Shown in pieces: positions 10,616 through 22,544 of a DNA stretch of 64,000 nt. Under the pieces are notes generated by a model, which was not told where the DNA came from, did not search any database, and was given only the letters and a program-made list of their open reading frames with translations. The stretch lies in contig NC_037594.1 of the NCBI RefSeq assembly GCF_003073045.1, forward strand, positions 27,516,737-27,580,736. Reading direction: 5' to 3'. Made by a program: the position numbers and the translations under genes. Source of the DNA: Pomacea canaliculata. Lineage: Eukaryota > Mollusca > Gastropoda > Architaenioglossa > Ampullariidae. The first letter of the stretch is position 1; each line of letters begins with the position of its first letter.

Positions 10616-13489
10616 CCTGAACATTTAGTGGATATTGATTTTGTTCTTGTTCAGATGTTCTTGAAGATGTTGGAAAGTGGTGCATTGAAGGGTGTTGCCA
10701 ATTCTGTTTTTGGAGGTGATCCAGTTATGTCTACATTCCATCATGAAATGGCTACATACTTTTCTGGGTTAAAATATTTATTTCTCTTGTTCATCTTCCA
10801 CTGGTGGGGAGACCATCCAATTACACTTATTTCTTTAATCCACAACTTGAGGGATGGAGTTTTATTTTTGTTTTTGCTTTTGTTCGATAGGTATTGCAGC
10901 CATCTCCGAGTCTCAATGTGCCTTAGTTTTCATGACAGGAACTTGTCCTAAAATGTGCTATGGATGTGTAATTCTTGAGATCTTTTTATAACTGGTTAGA
11001 TCATTTGGTCTATTTCAAGATAGTGCCTAAATAATAGATGTTAAATGAATTATTAACTTGCACTCTTGAAAATTTTTCTTTAAATTTAAATTTCACTGCT
11101 GGCAGATAGATATAATTGTGAATTTATCCTCTATGTTGGGACCTCGCTATCAGCATTGGAGCTTCTCACTTGGGTTATGAATGTACTCTTAGAGGGTTGC
11201 AAACTTTCAAGGCTAGTGCCCTACCACAAAAGGGCTCTTGCTCATCCTGCTAGAACAATAATTGTGCATAATCTCATGCAGAAATGCACAAGAATACTGA
11301 AATAAGGAGAGTTAGTTGCTGAGTCCTTTGAAAAAGTTGAGAAAAACAGTTTAAATATAGAGAAGCTACAAATCTAGAGTAATATATAAAAACTGATTTT
11401 ATTTTACCCTTGAAAAAAAAAATGTTGTCATCCAGACAGCATGCCTTGCATGTGGATGAAACGAAGAAAACTCCAGCACTTTGAGATAATGGCGATGTTG
11501 AAGAATCCTTACTTCCTAAATGTTTTAAAGCAGTCATCACATGTACTCTGCTGAAATATGTCCCACAGTTTCCCATAAAATCTAAATTATGGTTGGAGAG
11601 ACCATATTCAAAAAACAGATTAGTTTCAGCTTTGTTGCTGGATAAAATTTATGCTGGCTATCACCAAGCAAAATTTAGTCCAGTTTCAGGTCACTGTTTG
11701 AAAACAAGGTATTTAGAAATAAACGGAAAATAATTTATAGTTTACAACAGAATCATGAATTTTATGATAAATCTTGGCATTGTAATGAAATTTTTAAGGG
11801 TAAAAATAGTATAATGGATTGTGCTTTTTTTTTAAAAAGATAAGATGCCACAAGTCTGACACAAGGCTAAGAATTTTTTCCAAGGGATAACTGTCTAATA
11901 TTGATATTTTGTTGCTTTTTTGAAGCTCACAGTTGATTATATTATTGTTATTGGTATAAATATAAATATTTATTTATTTAAGTAATTCATATACATTTCT
12001 GTTATGTCACAGGGTTTCCTCTAAACCAGTTTTAGATCTGATAAGCGGGCCCTTCCTATTGGAGATCGGACTTTTCCCAAGTCCCATATTGGACCTTTCA
12101 TAGGAAAAAAAAAAAGTTTGATCCACTGTAATCAGTGTTTGTCCAAATGCTCAGAGTGATTAAATAAAACTAAATTTATACAAAGCCATTCCTTTTTTTC
12201 CATACAGAGAGAAAGCCACGAAAGAGAGTGCAGAGAGAGGTTTATTTGTGTGCTGCATTTTTATCATTTTAAGCCCTTACTGTTTCAAATACAGGATCAA
12301 GATGTGTTAGTTTTTGTTGTTGTGGGTATGTTGTTTGATGTAGTTTGATACTTTTTTGCCCATGTAATTATTTTTTTCCAGTTTACCAAATGAAGTGACT
12401 TTAGACACTATTTTAAATTCTAGTTTTGTTCCCGTTAAAGATTCTTTAATTTTATATTTATTGCAAGTATACTATTTTGAAATTTGTTTACTGCACTGTA
12501 ATTCCCAGTAAGACAAAAGACTAGAACTTAAAGGAGACATGCACACACAGATAAAACAAGCATGGATTTGTTACACCTCTCAATCACTGTGTTGATTTCT
12601 TTTCATCATACCTCCTCACCATCCAGACTTCATCCCACATACTTTACTTGGTATCTGATCCCCTTTATATTTTATATCCCCTGCACCAAATTTATCTCTG
12701 CTGGCCAGCATGCCTTCACTTCCACTGGTCTACTTGTGACTCTCTCACCTTATGCCTTTGCGAGGCTACTTCTATAAATGGTTTCAAGAAGCATCTTAAA
12801 AAGCACGTCTTTAAGAGACTTCAAGTAGTTGCAAACAACTCACCTCAACAGTCCCTTGAATTGATATATGAGATCAGTGTGCAATACAAGTCTCCAATTA
12901 GGTAAGAAATATCAAATAGGAAAATGTATCCAACAATGTACTTAAAATACTTTTTTTTAATTTTACCATCTTCACTTCACACAAATCAGTGCCGGCTGTT
13001 AACATCCAAATATGTCTCAGTGAGGGAGTTTTAACTTACATGGTCACTTGATGCGAAATGGTCTGTGCTCCGTGACATTTGATGAAATGAGCATTAAAGT
13101 TCAGTTAACTGTGCTTGTGGCTTTTCTGAATTCATTTTGTTTTGTTTTGATGTGTTCGATTGTGTGTTTATACACATAGATGCTATTATATTTTTCACTT
13201 TATATTACTACATGAAGTCCTTGGAGACATTTGGTGTGTGCAAAGGAGTTGTATATTATGTAAATTTGCTTTTTTTTTTTTTTTGTAATATGCTTTTTTT
13301 CCTTGGAAGAATAGCTGCAGCTTTTTTCAGTAACTGGCAAACATGTAATAAAGCACCATATTTATTGTGGCTTTAATTGCGGTTTCTGCAGATAACAATG
13401 TGTGTGTTCCGAGATATTATACACCATCTTTTTGACTGCATTGGGGCACAAGTCAGAAAGTGATAGCTGTAGTGTACCAAAAATTTTAT
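10616..13489. other. MED28 3' flank and intergenic
   Basis: No gene is supported. AATAAA hexamers on the plus strand near 11720 and 12167 are candidate MED28 poly(A) signals. Near 12780-12830 a short plus-strand stretch reads FKKHLKKHVFKR, like the C-terminus of L2/CR1-type LINE proteins, but the surroundings do not confirm it. Confidence 0.45.
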
Positions 13490-13630
13490 TTGGATAATAA
13501 TAATAAATGCAAACTTTGTAAAGCGCATACTCACACCCCTAAGGAGTATGCTCTTAGCGCTTAAGAACACGAACAAAACATGGACAGCACCAAGGGACAG
13601 GAAAACAACATAGCTATAAAGGAATAAACA
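13490..13630 (-). repeat. LINE 3' end (ATT-tailed family), minus copy
   Basis: Read in reverse, it gives TAGGGGTGTGAGTATGCGC, then TTTACAAAGTTTGCATTT and (ATT)n. This matches the longer copy at 22545-22945, including the upstream TTGTTTTCCTGTCCCT-type sequence. It lacks coding sequence. The terminal microsatellite is the usual 3' signature of this kind of non-LTR element. Confidence 0.7.
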
Positions 13631-15329
13631 GTACTAACATTGCAGTGTGAGAATAGGCCTGCACAATAACTAAAAATCCTGTGGCAATATGTTATTGTCC
13701 TGGTGATAGGAACAGTAAGAAGATGATCATCAGACGAAGAGCAGAATTTTCTAGCTGGGACATAAGGGAAGTTCAGTACACAGTATGGGGAAAGCACACA
13801 CTCCTATGGGGTACCCATGGTGAGGAGAACTCAGAAGTATTTCATTTCACTGAGAAATCCACCCTTTTAGACAAGCTAGACCCTACAGTACCTGTCAGTG
13901 GAACTCTGAGACCCACCCTCTGTGGTTGGTTCTTCAAAAATGATCTGATCCATAAAACTAGACTGGTGGTATTTACTTCCAGATCAAGAAGTAGCTGGAC
14001 CATGTTAAAGGTGCTTGAAAAATCCATGAAACATCTAGACTTCACCATTTCTGAATCAACACATCTGACTTAAGAAATCTCTTGGCTTACAATTTACTTT
14101 ATCACAGCACTGATTTATATCTGAGTTTTAGCTCAGGCACACACAGACATACACTCTGATGGGAGACAGACAAGGTGGTGAGATGAAGGTATCTATAAAC
14201 ATCTGCATTATGCTTCCTAATATCCAACTATTTACACTCCCCATCTGTCCTGGGAGACTGATGGTTGCAGTCTGGAAAGTAAAGATTTGTTTACCTCAGT
14301 ACGATAGCAGAAGAGAGTTAAAATTAACAGTACCAAAATTCTCCAAGTCCCTTACTCCAATCTCATTAAGTGAATGGTTGACAGTATTATCTCAAAAAAG
14401 TCTTGATTTATAAAACCATAATTGGTTTGATACCATAATTATAAATCCATAAATGAGAAACATAATTGAGAACCACTTCAAAAATAAAGTTGACATCCGA
14501 CAGTCTGAAGCATTGTACAAGATGGAAATAATATTGATTGGAACGTATTTTCCCCATTGTCTTAAACACATTTTAATAATAAAGTGGATTTATATAAAAA
14601 CAAAAACACACACTTTACAAAGCTTATTGGAATCATACTGTGACATCTTAAAAATAGTCATGACATGTCGACAATTTAAAAAAAATCTTGATGCTTTTTA
14701 AACAATAGCTTCTTCACATCATCATTTTTCAGTTTTCTTAAAAAATGCTTGTCAACAATATGGATATGACACTGAAAACATACCACACAAAAGTTGCTAC
14801 CAAGACATACCCAACATTTACAAAAACAAAATTCCCTTCCAATAAAAAGCATTTCTGAACTTTCAGTCCTGAATAATTTATATATGTATATGTTGTAGAC
14901 TCTTATACCTGAAGCAATTATCAATAATGAACACACTTAAGAAGACAACAAAATTTTTTATGTGTACTTCAGATTATCCTGCCTACTATTTTTCTTCCAA
15001 GGCTAGTTTTTAAGGATAAAATTATCTACTGAAGACAAATAAATCACAAAGGAAGACATGACTAAAGTTTGCCAATCACATTTTTCTTCTCAAGATTTCT
15101 AAATTATAACCATTTTAAAACAACTTAGAAAGATATTATCAACGTACCACTTGAAATTAACCTGATTACACATTTTCATATTTTTTCTCAAAATTGTCAA
15201 AAGCCTGAAAATGAATTGGATAAATGTTAACTGGAGAAAAATATATCCAGATAGAATATACATAGAATTTACAACACTATGCTTTAGAAAGATATCCATT
15301 CATCACTTTTAAAAATACTAATCTTTGTA
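13631..15329. other. Intergenic / ZDHHC16 3' flank
   Basis: No recognised gene. A 130-codon plus-strand frame at 13681-14073 has no recognisable domain and no splice or codon signature, and is left uncalled. The ZDHHC16 3' UTR probably occupies the right part; an ATTAAA on the minus strand near 14572 is one possible signal. Confidence 0.4.
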
Positions 15330-15412
15330 AGCTGGGATCACCGCGCATTGAGCGCATCTTTGTGATGCGGATACTAGCGCGCTATAAAACTACATCATCA
15401 TCATCATCATAA
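15330..15412 (+). repeat. LINE/SINE 3' end with (ATC)n tail
   Basis: The sequence GCGCATTGAGCGCATC, then GCGCGCTATAAAACTAC, is followed by six ATC units. The GCGCTATAAA-plus-trinucleotide layout resembles the ATT-tailed copies elsewhere in the window, but it is a distinct subfamily. Confidence 0.5.
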
Positions 15413-15584
15413 GCTTTGCTTTAAGGTGTATGGTACATAAACAGCAGAATCAATTTGAAAATATCTGCCCATTTGACCTTTAAGTTATGAAATGAACTAT
15501 TTTACAGAAACTTTCATGCTGATTAAAATGGGAGATCATGCATATCTTTTCTTGGAAGAAGTGTTACTGAACTTTCAATTTCTG

Positions 15585-18500
15585 TCATAAAATGTCTAGT
15601 TCTTTTACATTCTTGTAACACAGCTTGTAAGTAGCTGTCTCCCAAATTAAACCTTCCCCTGGAGGATCATGCATTGATGGCAGCAGAATATGTCGCCAAA
15701 ATGTTCTGAAACAACAACAAAAACTGCTTAGGACAAGAGACGAAATCATGACTTCTGAATATAGCATATTTTGTTGAGTTTGTAACAGTTATGTCTGTTC
15801 ACCCATTCTTATTGAGCTGAGAGGCACAGGCAGTTAAAGCACTCAAGTAAAACCTTGTTAAGTGTAGTAAATAGATGCAAAACCTTCAAATATTCCTTGC
15901 ATACTGTTTCATCCTACAAATATAAACATTAAGGAGATATAGATTTTATGGAAAAAATGTTTTTTATGTTTTCCTTTCTCTCCCTCACTCACTCTCACTG
16001 ACACACACACACACAGAGGAACCCATTCATTCATGCACACAAACCTACATATAGTCGTGACTACATATGCACACTATGTAAATAAATATATACAGAAACA
16101 AATATATTAAGTCTGACCTCCCCTGAGTCAGTCCGAAGAACCGCTTCCAGTTGCCTAAAAAGCCAAAATCATAAGGATTTTTATAGACCTGTAAAAAAAG
16201 AAAACAATTTAACAACTTTGTATCCTACAAAGAGTTCATTTACATAATAATCCTAGCTATTACTGATGCCCTTTTTTTCTTTCCCAGAGATTTAAATTTC
16301 ACATTAAGTAAGCAGGAGATTATATGGGACTTGTACGGTCCATGCTTTGCAACAAACCTGATGGTAATGTTGCGCAAATTCTGTTCAGCCTGGGTATTAC
16401 AGTTGCATTCCTGATCAGGATTCCTGCCATACAGGTGCCATCTTAAGATAGTTCTTAAGTACCAGATGCTGCTCACCTCTTTGAGATGATTTGTGAATCT
16501 TAAATTTGCTGTCAATATTGGCCTTAACCACATTTTACTCTTGGCACTAGCACTACCTAGTCGTCAGTACATATGCATTGGAACTAGCTGTTGGTCAATC
16601 TGTTCATAATATCTTACATTTTGCTCTTGCTTCTTGTCATTAAATTAATGATGTCTGCAAAGTGCAGATTGTATATGAGTATAAACGTGTGGTTTCTTCC
16701 ACAAAAACTGCATACAAAATGTTGCAATGTCACAAATATTAATTATAGTCTTCCTTCAGGCTTCATCATTCTGATTCTCTTGCCAACTTAAGTCCAAACT
16801 TAAGACACATTTTTTTCCAAACAGTGACCCTGTCCTGGCCTTGAGTGTCTGTTTGTTATGTACTTTGTGTATGACCAGATGTGTGTTGTAGAAATGAGCA
16901 TGTCTGTTATATGTGAATAAGGGTACATGATTGTTAGTGATTTGGTCTGTATATCATTTCTGTAAATTTCTCTGAGCAAATTATTGTAAAAGCGTTATAT
17001 TAATCTTCATTATTATTATTATTGGGTTACAATAATACAATTATATGAGCATTGCAGCAGTACACCATATGACTTGAAGCTCCCTCACACAAACATACAT
17101 GCACTCACACACATAAATCTTATTACAAACTATTCTTCATTTTACCAAGCCCTTCTTTTTGTAGCGTTTTCTCTCTCTGGCATTGATGTGTGCCTCTATG
17201 CTAGTCTCCCCCCGACTAATGAGGCGTGCATGCCACAGTGTGAGAAGTCCTAGTGCCACAGACACGCCTGCACACAGCATGAACTGGAAGATGACAGCAT
17301 TGTGAAATCCCATGTCTGAATAAGCAACTTTAGTTGATAAGTCTATGGCTGCTTCTTGTTCAGTACCCTCTTCAGCTGCTTTTTGTGATAGCTGAAACAA
17401 GCCAACATTCATCAAAAATCAGCATAATTTACGCACACTTTTCACGAAATAAGAAAGGTTGACTAGTCTCTAAGAAAAATACTGCTTAATGAGATCGATC
17501 AGTAAAGAGACACAGAGAGAGAGGAGGTTATTCATTATACCTTCACAAGATAGAATCCACAGAATGACTGCAAGATCTTGTGCTTATACTTTGCTGAGGT
17601 AGTCTGTTGTCTATATCTATGCTATGTTCAATTTTACTCTACAGTTTACTTTGTTATGCTTTTGCCCCTATTTTAAAGTGGGGAAATGTACTTTAAAAAA
17701 AATCTACTTTTATTGTTGTTGTCATTATTTTGTGTGTGTACATATGTTCGGAACTATGTTCTAACATGATCGGTAGTCTATCTCCTCACCATCTTTTTCA
17801 TTCGCGTTTCTTTTACACGTATTACAAAAGACAGTTGTATACTAATGATACCCCTTGAAGTTGTGGTTAATAATAATCACGTGGTTTTTTTTCAGTGCAT
17901 ATCATTTTGCATTTAAAATAATAGTTTAAAAAAAATTATAAAATATAAAAGTGAAAACTTTATAATACTTAAGAGATAGCACTAAGAAGAAACAGCATAC
18001 CTTGTCCCCTGTCCCAAAAAGTCTGTTATAGGCCATATTAACTGGAAAGAAAAATGCTGGCACTATCAGTTCCTGAAATCAATCAAGATAAATAAAAGAT
18101 TAACATTAGATTAAATTTATCAGTATTTCCTATGTCTAAAGCAAAAAAGTGTCATTTTAATCATAACACTAAAATATCAATGCTTTTTCTTTTATTTAAT
18201 CCTGCTTAATTGCATCTTGTTATTCTTGTTCTTAGCAGGAAATAAAAGACTAGTTTTTCACCATATGAAAGCTGAAATACGTTAAGAACAAATTAAACAA
18301 AGTACATTGCTGTTCACCTCTCTACCAAAAAAATGCTGCTTGAAGACATCATGGCCTGCAAATGTGACATACACCGTGCCAAACCACATGTAAAAACAGA
18401 ACATGAAGAAGTATCGGTGGTTATGGAAACCAACACAATTGTTAAGCCATGCTGAAAATTGCTGTTAAGGAAAACACTAGTTCATTTTTTTGATTCTTAA

Positions 18501-19988
18501 CAGTGAAATGTATACAAAGTGCTCTAAAACATCAACCAATTCAATTTAAAATAAAGATATTTTAATTCTATTTGAAGGACGAAAGGATACGACAGTGATG
18601 ATCCATCTTAAGAATGCATTGTTTGCACACTGAACAATGATGACAACGTGGTGGTTTTGGCGATATACACTTCTTACAAATAGAAACTGTTTGTGGAACA
18701 GTCTGAGGTAAGGAGATAACATCCAGCAATAAAAATACTTAAAATTGACAACTTTAAAATAAAGCCATAAGTGTACTTTATTATCACTTACTGGAGCCTT
18801 TTAATGATCATCAGTGAGGAAAAGAAACTGTTATATGTAGCTAACTTGGCCCAGGTATATAGCATATTGAAGGATGACAGTCAATTAAAATGCTTATTAT
18901 TTTATGCTTAGTTTAGTATAGTACAATAGGAACCGTCCTCAAAATGCAGAAAATATTCATACTGATAAGCAGAACAAGCTGAGGTTTTCTGAAAATGAAG
19001 ATTTATTTATTACTGAAAATATTAAAAAGTTATGGAGCTAGAAATTTACTATAAGGACGCTTAATTTCTTTTTTCCCCAAACTGAAGAAAGCTTTTCACC
19101 TGTGGAGGGTGGCCCGGAACTGTAAAAGAAGCCATGAAATAGTTGAAGATGATGTTGATGAGAAGCCAATGGGAGAAGACCAGATGTACCAGTACCCAAA
19201 AAAGCTCTGTCTGATAGTAGATATGTGGCAGCACACAAACATAGAAAACTGTCACCACTAATGTTGTCAGAATGACTACCATAGTCACCATGATCTGAAA
19301 AATCCAATGCTCGCTTTGGTTGTCTATTTGTATATTAAGTAACACAAAAAGCCAGTACAACTTTACTTTAGGACCCATGCCACCATGACACCTTTCTTAT
19401 TTTTAAAAACTTAAATGAAGGGCTAGAATTAAAGGGTTGAATTATGATGAGGATTAGATTTTGAATTTTAGGGTTCATTTTAGGGTTTAAGTGATGGTTA
19501 GGATTATATGTTTCATGGTGTATGTCAGCCTGATGTCAATGCCTAATAAGTCCTCATAAAGTAGTTCCAAAAAATCTTATATAACCAATACATATTGCAT
19601 AGAAAAAAAATTAATACAATGTTTTAATTTTAAAAGTGACAATATTTGAAAAGAATAGTTTTACAAAGTTGACTAAATAAATACTGAAAAACTCTCATAA
19701 TTATTAATATGCTTTGATGATAAAAAGTTTATAAAAAATATAAAGAGCATAACAAGTTCGTACTGGCCCCATGTATGTGGTGAAGTGATCAACAATCCAA
19801 AACATTGGTTCCATGGCTGTGTCGATCACTGTGTTCCACGAGGTAAAATGATTGTAGATAAGTGTGGATGATAAAAGTCGACAAAAATCCATCTTTCTGT
19901 TCAATACAGCTACAAGGCGTTTAGGAAACTGAAGAACGCGCCAGTGTATTCTCCGCATGATACCGTGTTTTGTCCAAACATCGATCAT
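15585..19988 (-). CDS. ZDHHC16: Palmitoyltransferase ZDHHC16
   Basis: Eight coding exons, all in phase: 19764-19988, 19100-19294, 18591-18702, 18318-18451, 18001-18072, 17146-17391, 16118-16188 and 15585-15705. The product is 391 residues (human 377). Domain order: N-terminal [17 protein letters not shown], two membrane segments in exon 2, the cysteine-rich domain [18 protein letters not shown] to KMDHHCPW with the catalytic DHHC at about 174-177 (codon split across exons 3 and 4), two more membrane segments, [13 protein letters not shown], and [16 protein letters not shown] near the end. The enzyme S-acylates cysteines of membrane proteins at the ER/Golgi. An ATG at 19958 is an alternative start; the longer product from 19988 is preferred on length. 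Intron 6 contains a LINE 3' tail. Confidence 0.95.
16840..17026 (+). repeat. LINE 3' UTR fragment with (ATT)n tail
   Basis: The sequence TTGTAAAAGCGTTATATTAA is followed by a run of ATT units ending near 17023. The upstream T/G-rich sequence is typical of 3' UTRs of this LINE type. It lies in a ZDHHC16 intron, antisense to the gene. The left edge is approximate. Confidence 0.5.
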
Positions 19989-21469
19989 AGGTCCGTGCAC
20001 CCTCACATCCGGAGGTATACGTATACCCACAACAGCGGAGGACAGAGCAACACTCTTCCTTTACCAAATGCGCTTATTAATATGAAAGCCATACGAAGCG
20101 TGTTTTTTGCTCCAAACTCTAAAAACTATTAAACCAACCCACACAAATTTCACTATGATCACGAACTAATATCGTATACACATCCTTGGTATGATCATAA
20201 TGAGCATTCGACCAAGAAGCGCAAGTACTAAAAGCAGACGAACTCAAGTGTCACAAAAGCTGACAACCTATCCAGGAACTCTTATGAAACAATGTCATAT
20301 TTAAAGCAAGATCGTCAAATTAATTGTGATTATGGGTTTCAATTTCATTTTGAAAAAGAATATATATAATTATATATATATACGAAAACACTAAAAGTAA
20401 ACGTAACTTGGATAGAAATATTAGTGAATACGCCCCAACACGCTTTTAAAACATCGAAGAGCCTGTAACGGGAGATCACCTCAATTTACTTCCTCTTTAG
20501 TGATCTCCCTTTCAGACGCAATGTGTGGCGCTGATAAGAAACATGACATGCGGTATACGACTTCTCATCCTCAGGATATCTGATAACTTTTGTTTCATCT
20601 AAATTTGTCTTTTTAGACTACGCATATTGAAGATTACAAATAGACTTCATGTGTTTGTTTTGCAAACGCGAGCAAGAAATATCAAAATTCAAGGAGCATT
20701 TTACTGGGATGGGTAGGAGTAGCTTTCGTGGACATCGTCATGTGTGTTTATATATGCTTGTTATAGCACACATATATACATGGATTCATTTGTTTGATTT
20801 TTAATTATATTCATAACTGAAAATTTGTGGATGTGGAAAACGTTTTATGATACGAGGTATCGAGTATTCTTGTGCATGATTCTGTCCGCTGTCGAACCTT
20901 TACTCTCGTCTCAGCACACTTTGGCAAAAGTACAAATAACCTTAGGTTTGCACAATAATTAAATTGCCAGTCTACACTGAGTTAGCAGTGTGAAGGTCAG
21001 ACTTTATTTACAAACAAATGTTAATAGCCTCTTGTGTTATCAAACATGAACAAGGTGGCTGCTATTGGAATTATTGGTTATACAGTTTTCGTTTGGAAAT
21101 GAAAAAGTTGATTTGATGTAATGTGTAATGTCTTTCACACACGTGTACAAACACATTTTTGGTTCGCGGGAGACAGTGCAACATTTGCATCACTGAGCAG
21201 CGATCATATTTCGTTTAGTTTCTTGGTTATTAATGTTTTGTTGCTCCTGAAATTACAAGTGGTGAACTAAATACAAATAGGTCCGAATGGAAATGAGAAT
21301 ATTTGTTGCATTACCAGTTCTTGTTTAATCTCTTGGCATCGGGTGGTTCTGAAAAGGACCGTAAGACAGTATATATTTCTGGTTTGGTTTTGGAAAGACT
21401 TTTGAGTTTTGCTTACAGTACGACTTACAAGTTTACTGACTGAACAGGTGTTGTTCCGAGCGCTATGGT
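19989..21469. other. Intergenic, ZDHHC16 promoter side
   Basis: The ZDHHC16 5' UTR and promoter should occupy the left part. No other gene was recognised. An AT dinucleotide run lies near 20360-20385. On the minus strand ATTAAA at 21324-21329 could end the neighbouring H1-like transcript. Confidence 0.4.
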
Positions 21470-22222
21470 TTATTCAGATGGGGGTTCAGGAGACGGCGCC
21501 TCAGGTGGGGGGTTGGCCCTTGATGGCTTCCTTCTCCTCTTTCTTCTTCTTTTCTTTTTTCTTGGGGTTCGACACCTTTCGCACCAATAGCTGCACTTTT
21601 TCCTCTGCGTTCTGCGACGACGTCGCTGCCTGCGTCTACGACTACGCCGACGCCTACGCCTGCGCCTTCGCGTCCGCCGCCGCCTCCGCCTCCGCCGCTG
21701 CCACCGTCTTCGTCTGGAGCGTCGACTGGAATATCTGGATGTCCTGCGTGACCCCGCGCCGACGGGTGTTTTCAAGAAGAAGCGTGTCCCGACAGCTTGG
21801 ACCTTGCCGTCGCTGATGGCACGGACCAGCGTTTGTTTGAGCCCGCGTGTCGTCAGACTGGGATCCAACTCTCGCTGCAGCAATTTTCGGATCGTCGCGA
21901 AGGAGGAGCCATGGTGTTCGCCCAGCACGGCCACAGCCTTGACGACATCGGCCACCGTCAACGGCCTCTTGCGGCAGCTGTAGCTATGACGGTGGCTTAG
22001 GCCTGTCAACCGAAAAGCAGGCGGGAGAGCATTCGCTCCTTGCTCCGTCGTTACTTCGCTTCGATTGAAAGAAAAGCTGGGTGGTTTTGACATTACGGCC
22101 GGTGAACAGAGACGGTTGCTATAGGATTCTCGGTTCGGAGACAATGGCAACGGTACTGACGGAACGATTATTGGACCTTCCCAGGCTTCCCCGCCGCCTC
22201 TGTGTGTTAGCTCAGACCCCAT
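21470..22222 (-). CDS. Linker-histone-like, arginine-rich protamine-like protein
   Basis: Intronless frame of 250 codons from the ATG at 22222 (207 from the ATG at 22093). Residues about 87-151 resemble the H1/H5 globular winged helix: PLTVADVVKAVAVLGEHHG, then SSFATIRKLL and GKVQAVGTRFFLK. It is followed by a tract of 52 residues with 36 arginines, a cysteine cluster KKCSYWCERC, a Lys/Arg block, and a Pro/Glu end. A globular head plus basic tail is the plan of linker histones and of mollusc PL-type sperm proteins; arginine plus cysteine is the protamine trait. The inferred role is compacting sperm chromatin. The arginine codons mix AGR and CGN, so this is not a simple triplet repeat. The stop codon TAA overlaps an AATAAA at 21469-21474, and no histone 3' stem-loop was seen. 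It has not been matched to a named gene. Confidence 0.72.
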   Translation of the reverse strand: MGSELTHRGGGEAWEGPIIVPSVPLPLSPNRESYSNRLCSPAVMSKPPSFSFNRSEVTTEQGANALPPAFRLTGLSHRHSYSCRKRPLTVADVVKAVAVLGEHHGSSFATIRKLLQRELDPSLTTRGLKQTLVRAISDGKVQAVGTRFFLKTPVGAGSRRTSRYSSRRSRRRRWQRRRRRRRRTRRRRRRRRRSRRRRQRRRRRTQRKKCSYWCERCRTPRKKKRRRKRRRKPSRANPPPEAPSPEPPSE

Positions 22223-22241
22223 GATATGTCTCCTTGATGTC

Positions 22242-22286
22242 TCAGACACGTTGGAAAAGGATCTTGTTTTTCGTGAAGGATGCCAT
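22242..22286 (-). other. Possible upstream open reading frame of the H1-like gene
   Basis: A 14-codon frame (MASFTKNKILFQRV, then TGA) starts at an ATG 64 nt before the proposed start and in another frame. If transcription begins near 22300, ribosomes would meet it first. Whether it is used is unknown. Confidence 0.3.
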
Positions 22287-22326
22287 GGCCACTGATGCTG
22301 GTGTTTATGACCGGTGCCGAGGAAGG

Positions 22327-22403
22327 TTTAAAAATAAAATGAAACTGCTTTGAGCCTGATGAATATGACGTATTTTCAAAAAAAAATATGACGTCATGAC
22401 GTA
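22327..22403 (-). promoter_or_regulatory. CRE cluster and TATA-like element
   Basis: The palindromic CRE TGACGTCA is at 22388-22395, directly abutted by TGACGTAA at 22396-22403, with TGACGTAT at 22366-22373. A TATA-like TTTTATTTTTAAA (minus strand, about 22327-22340) lies on the gene side of these. The order CRE, TATA-like, start codon fits a compact promoter for the H1-like gene. In mammals, CREM acts through CREs at protamine and other haploid-germ-cell promoters. Confidence 0.5.
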
Positions 22404-22544
22404 ACATTAAATCATGGACGGGATATTAGTTCGTGATTAAATGGCGGGAATCGACTCGCTTGAGCACAGAGAAGATTCAGTCCTTCTGCGATTGTTTCTT
22501 TTTTAATATTTTCATCTTTCGCTAGGACACCCAGATCATCATCA

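Noticed and set aside
12562-12905. Plus-strand frames ending FKKHLKKHVFKR as an L2-type LINE end
   Set aside because: Only the short basic motif fits. The following sequence lacks the shared 3' UTR and ATT tail of the other copies.
13681-14073. 130-codon plus-strand frame
   Set aside because: No similarity to any family I recognise, no splice context, and it lies between LINE relics and the ZDHHC16 3' flank.
21409-21816. Plus-strand 135-codon frame rich in Ala and Ser
   Set aside because: It is the antisense shadow of the arginine tract of the H1-like gene. CGN codons read backwards as Ala/Ser-type codons, and it has no domain.
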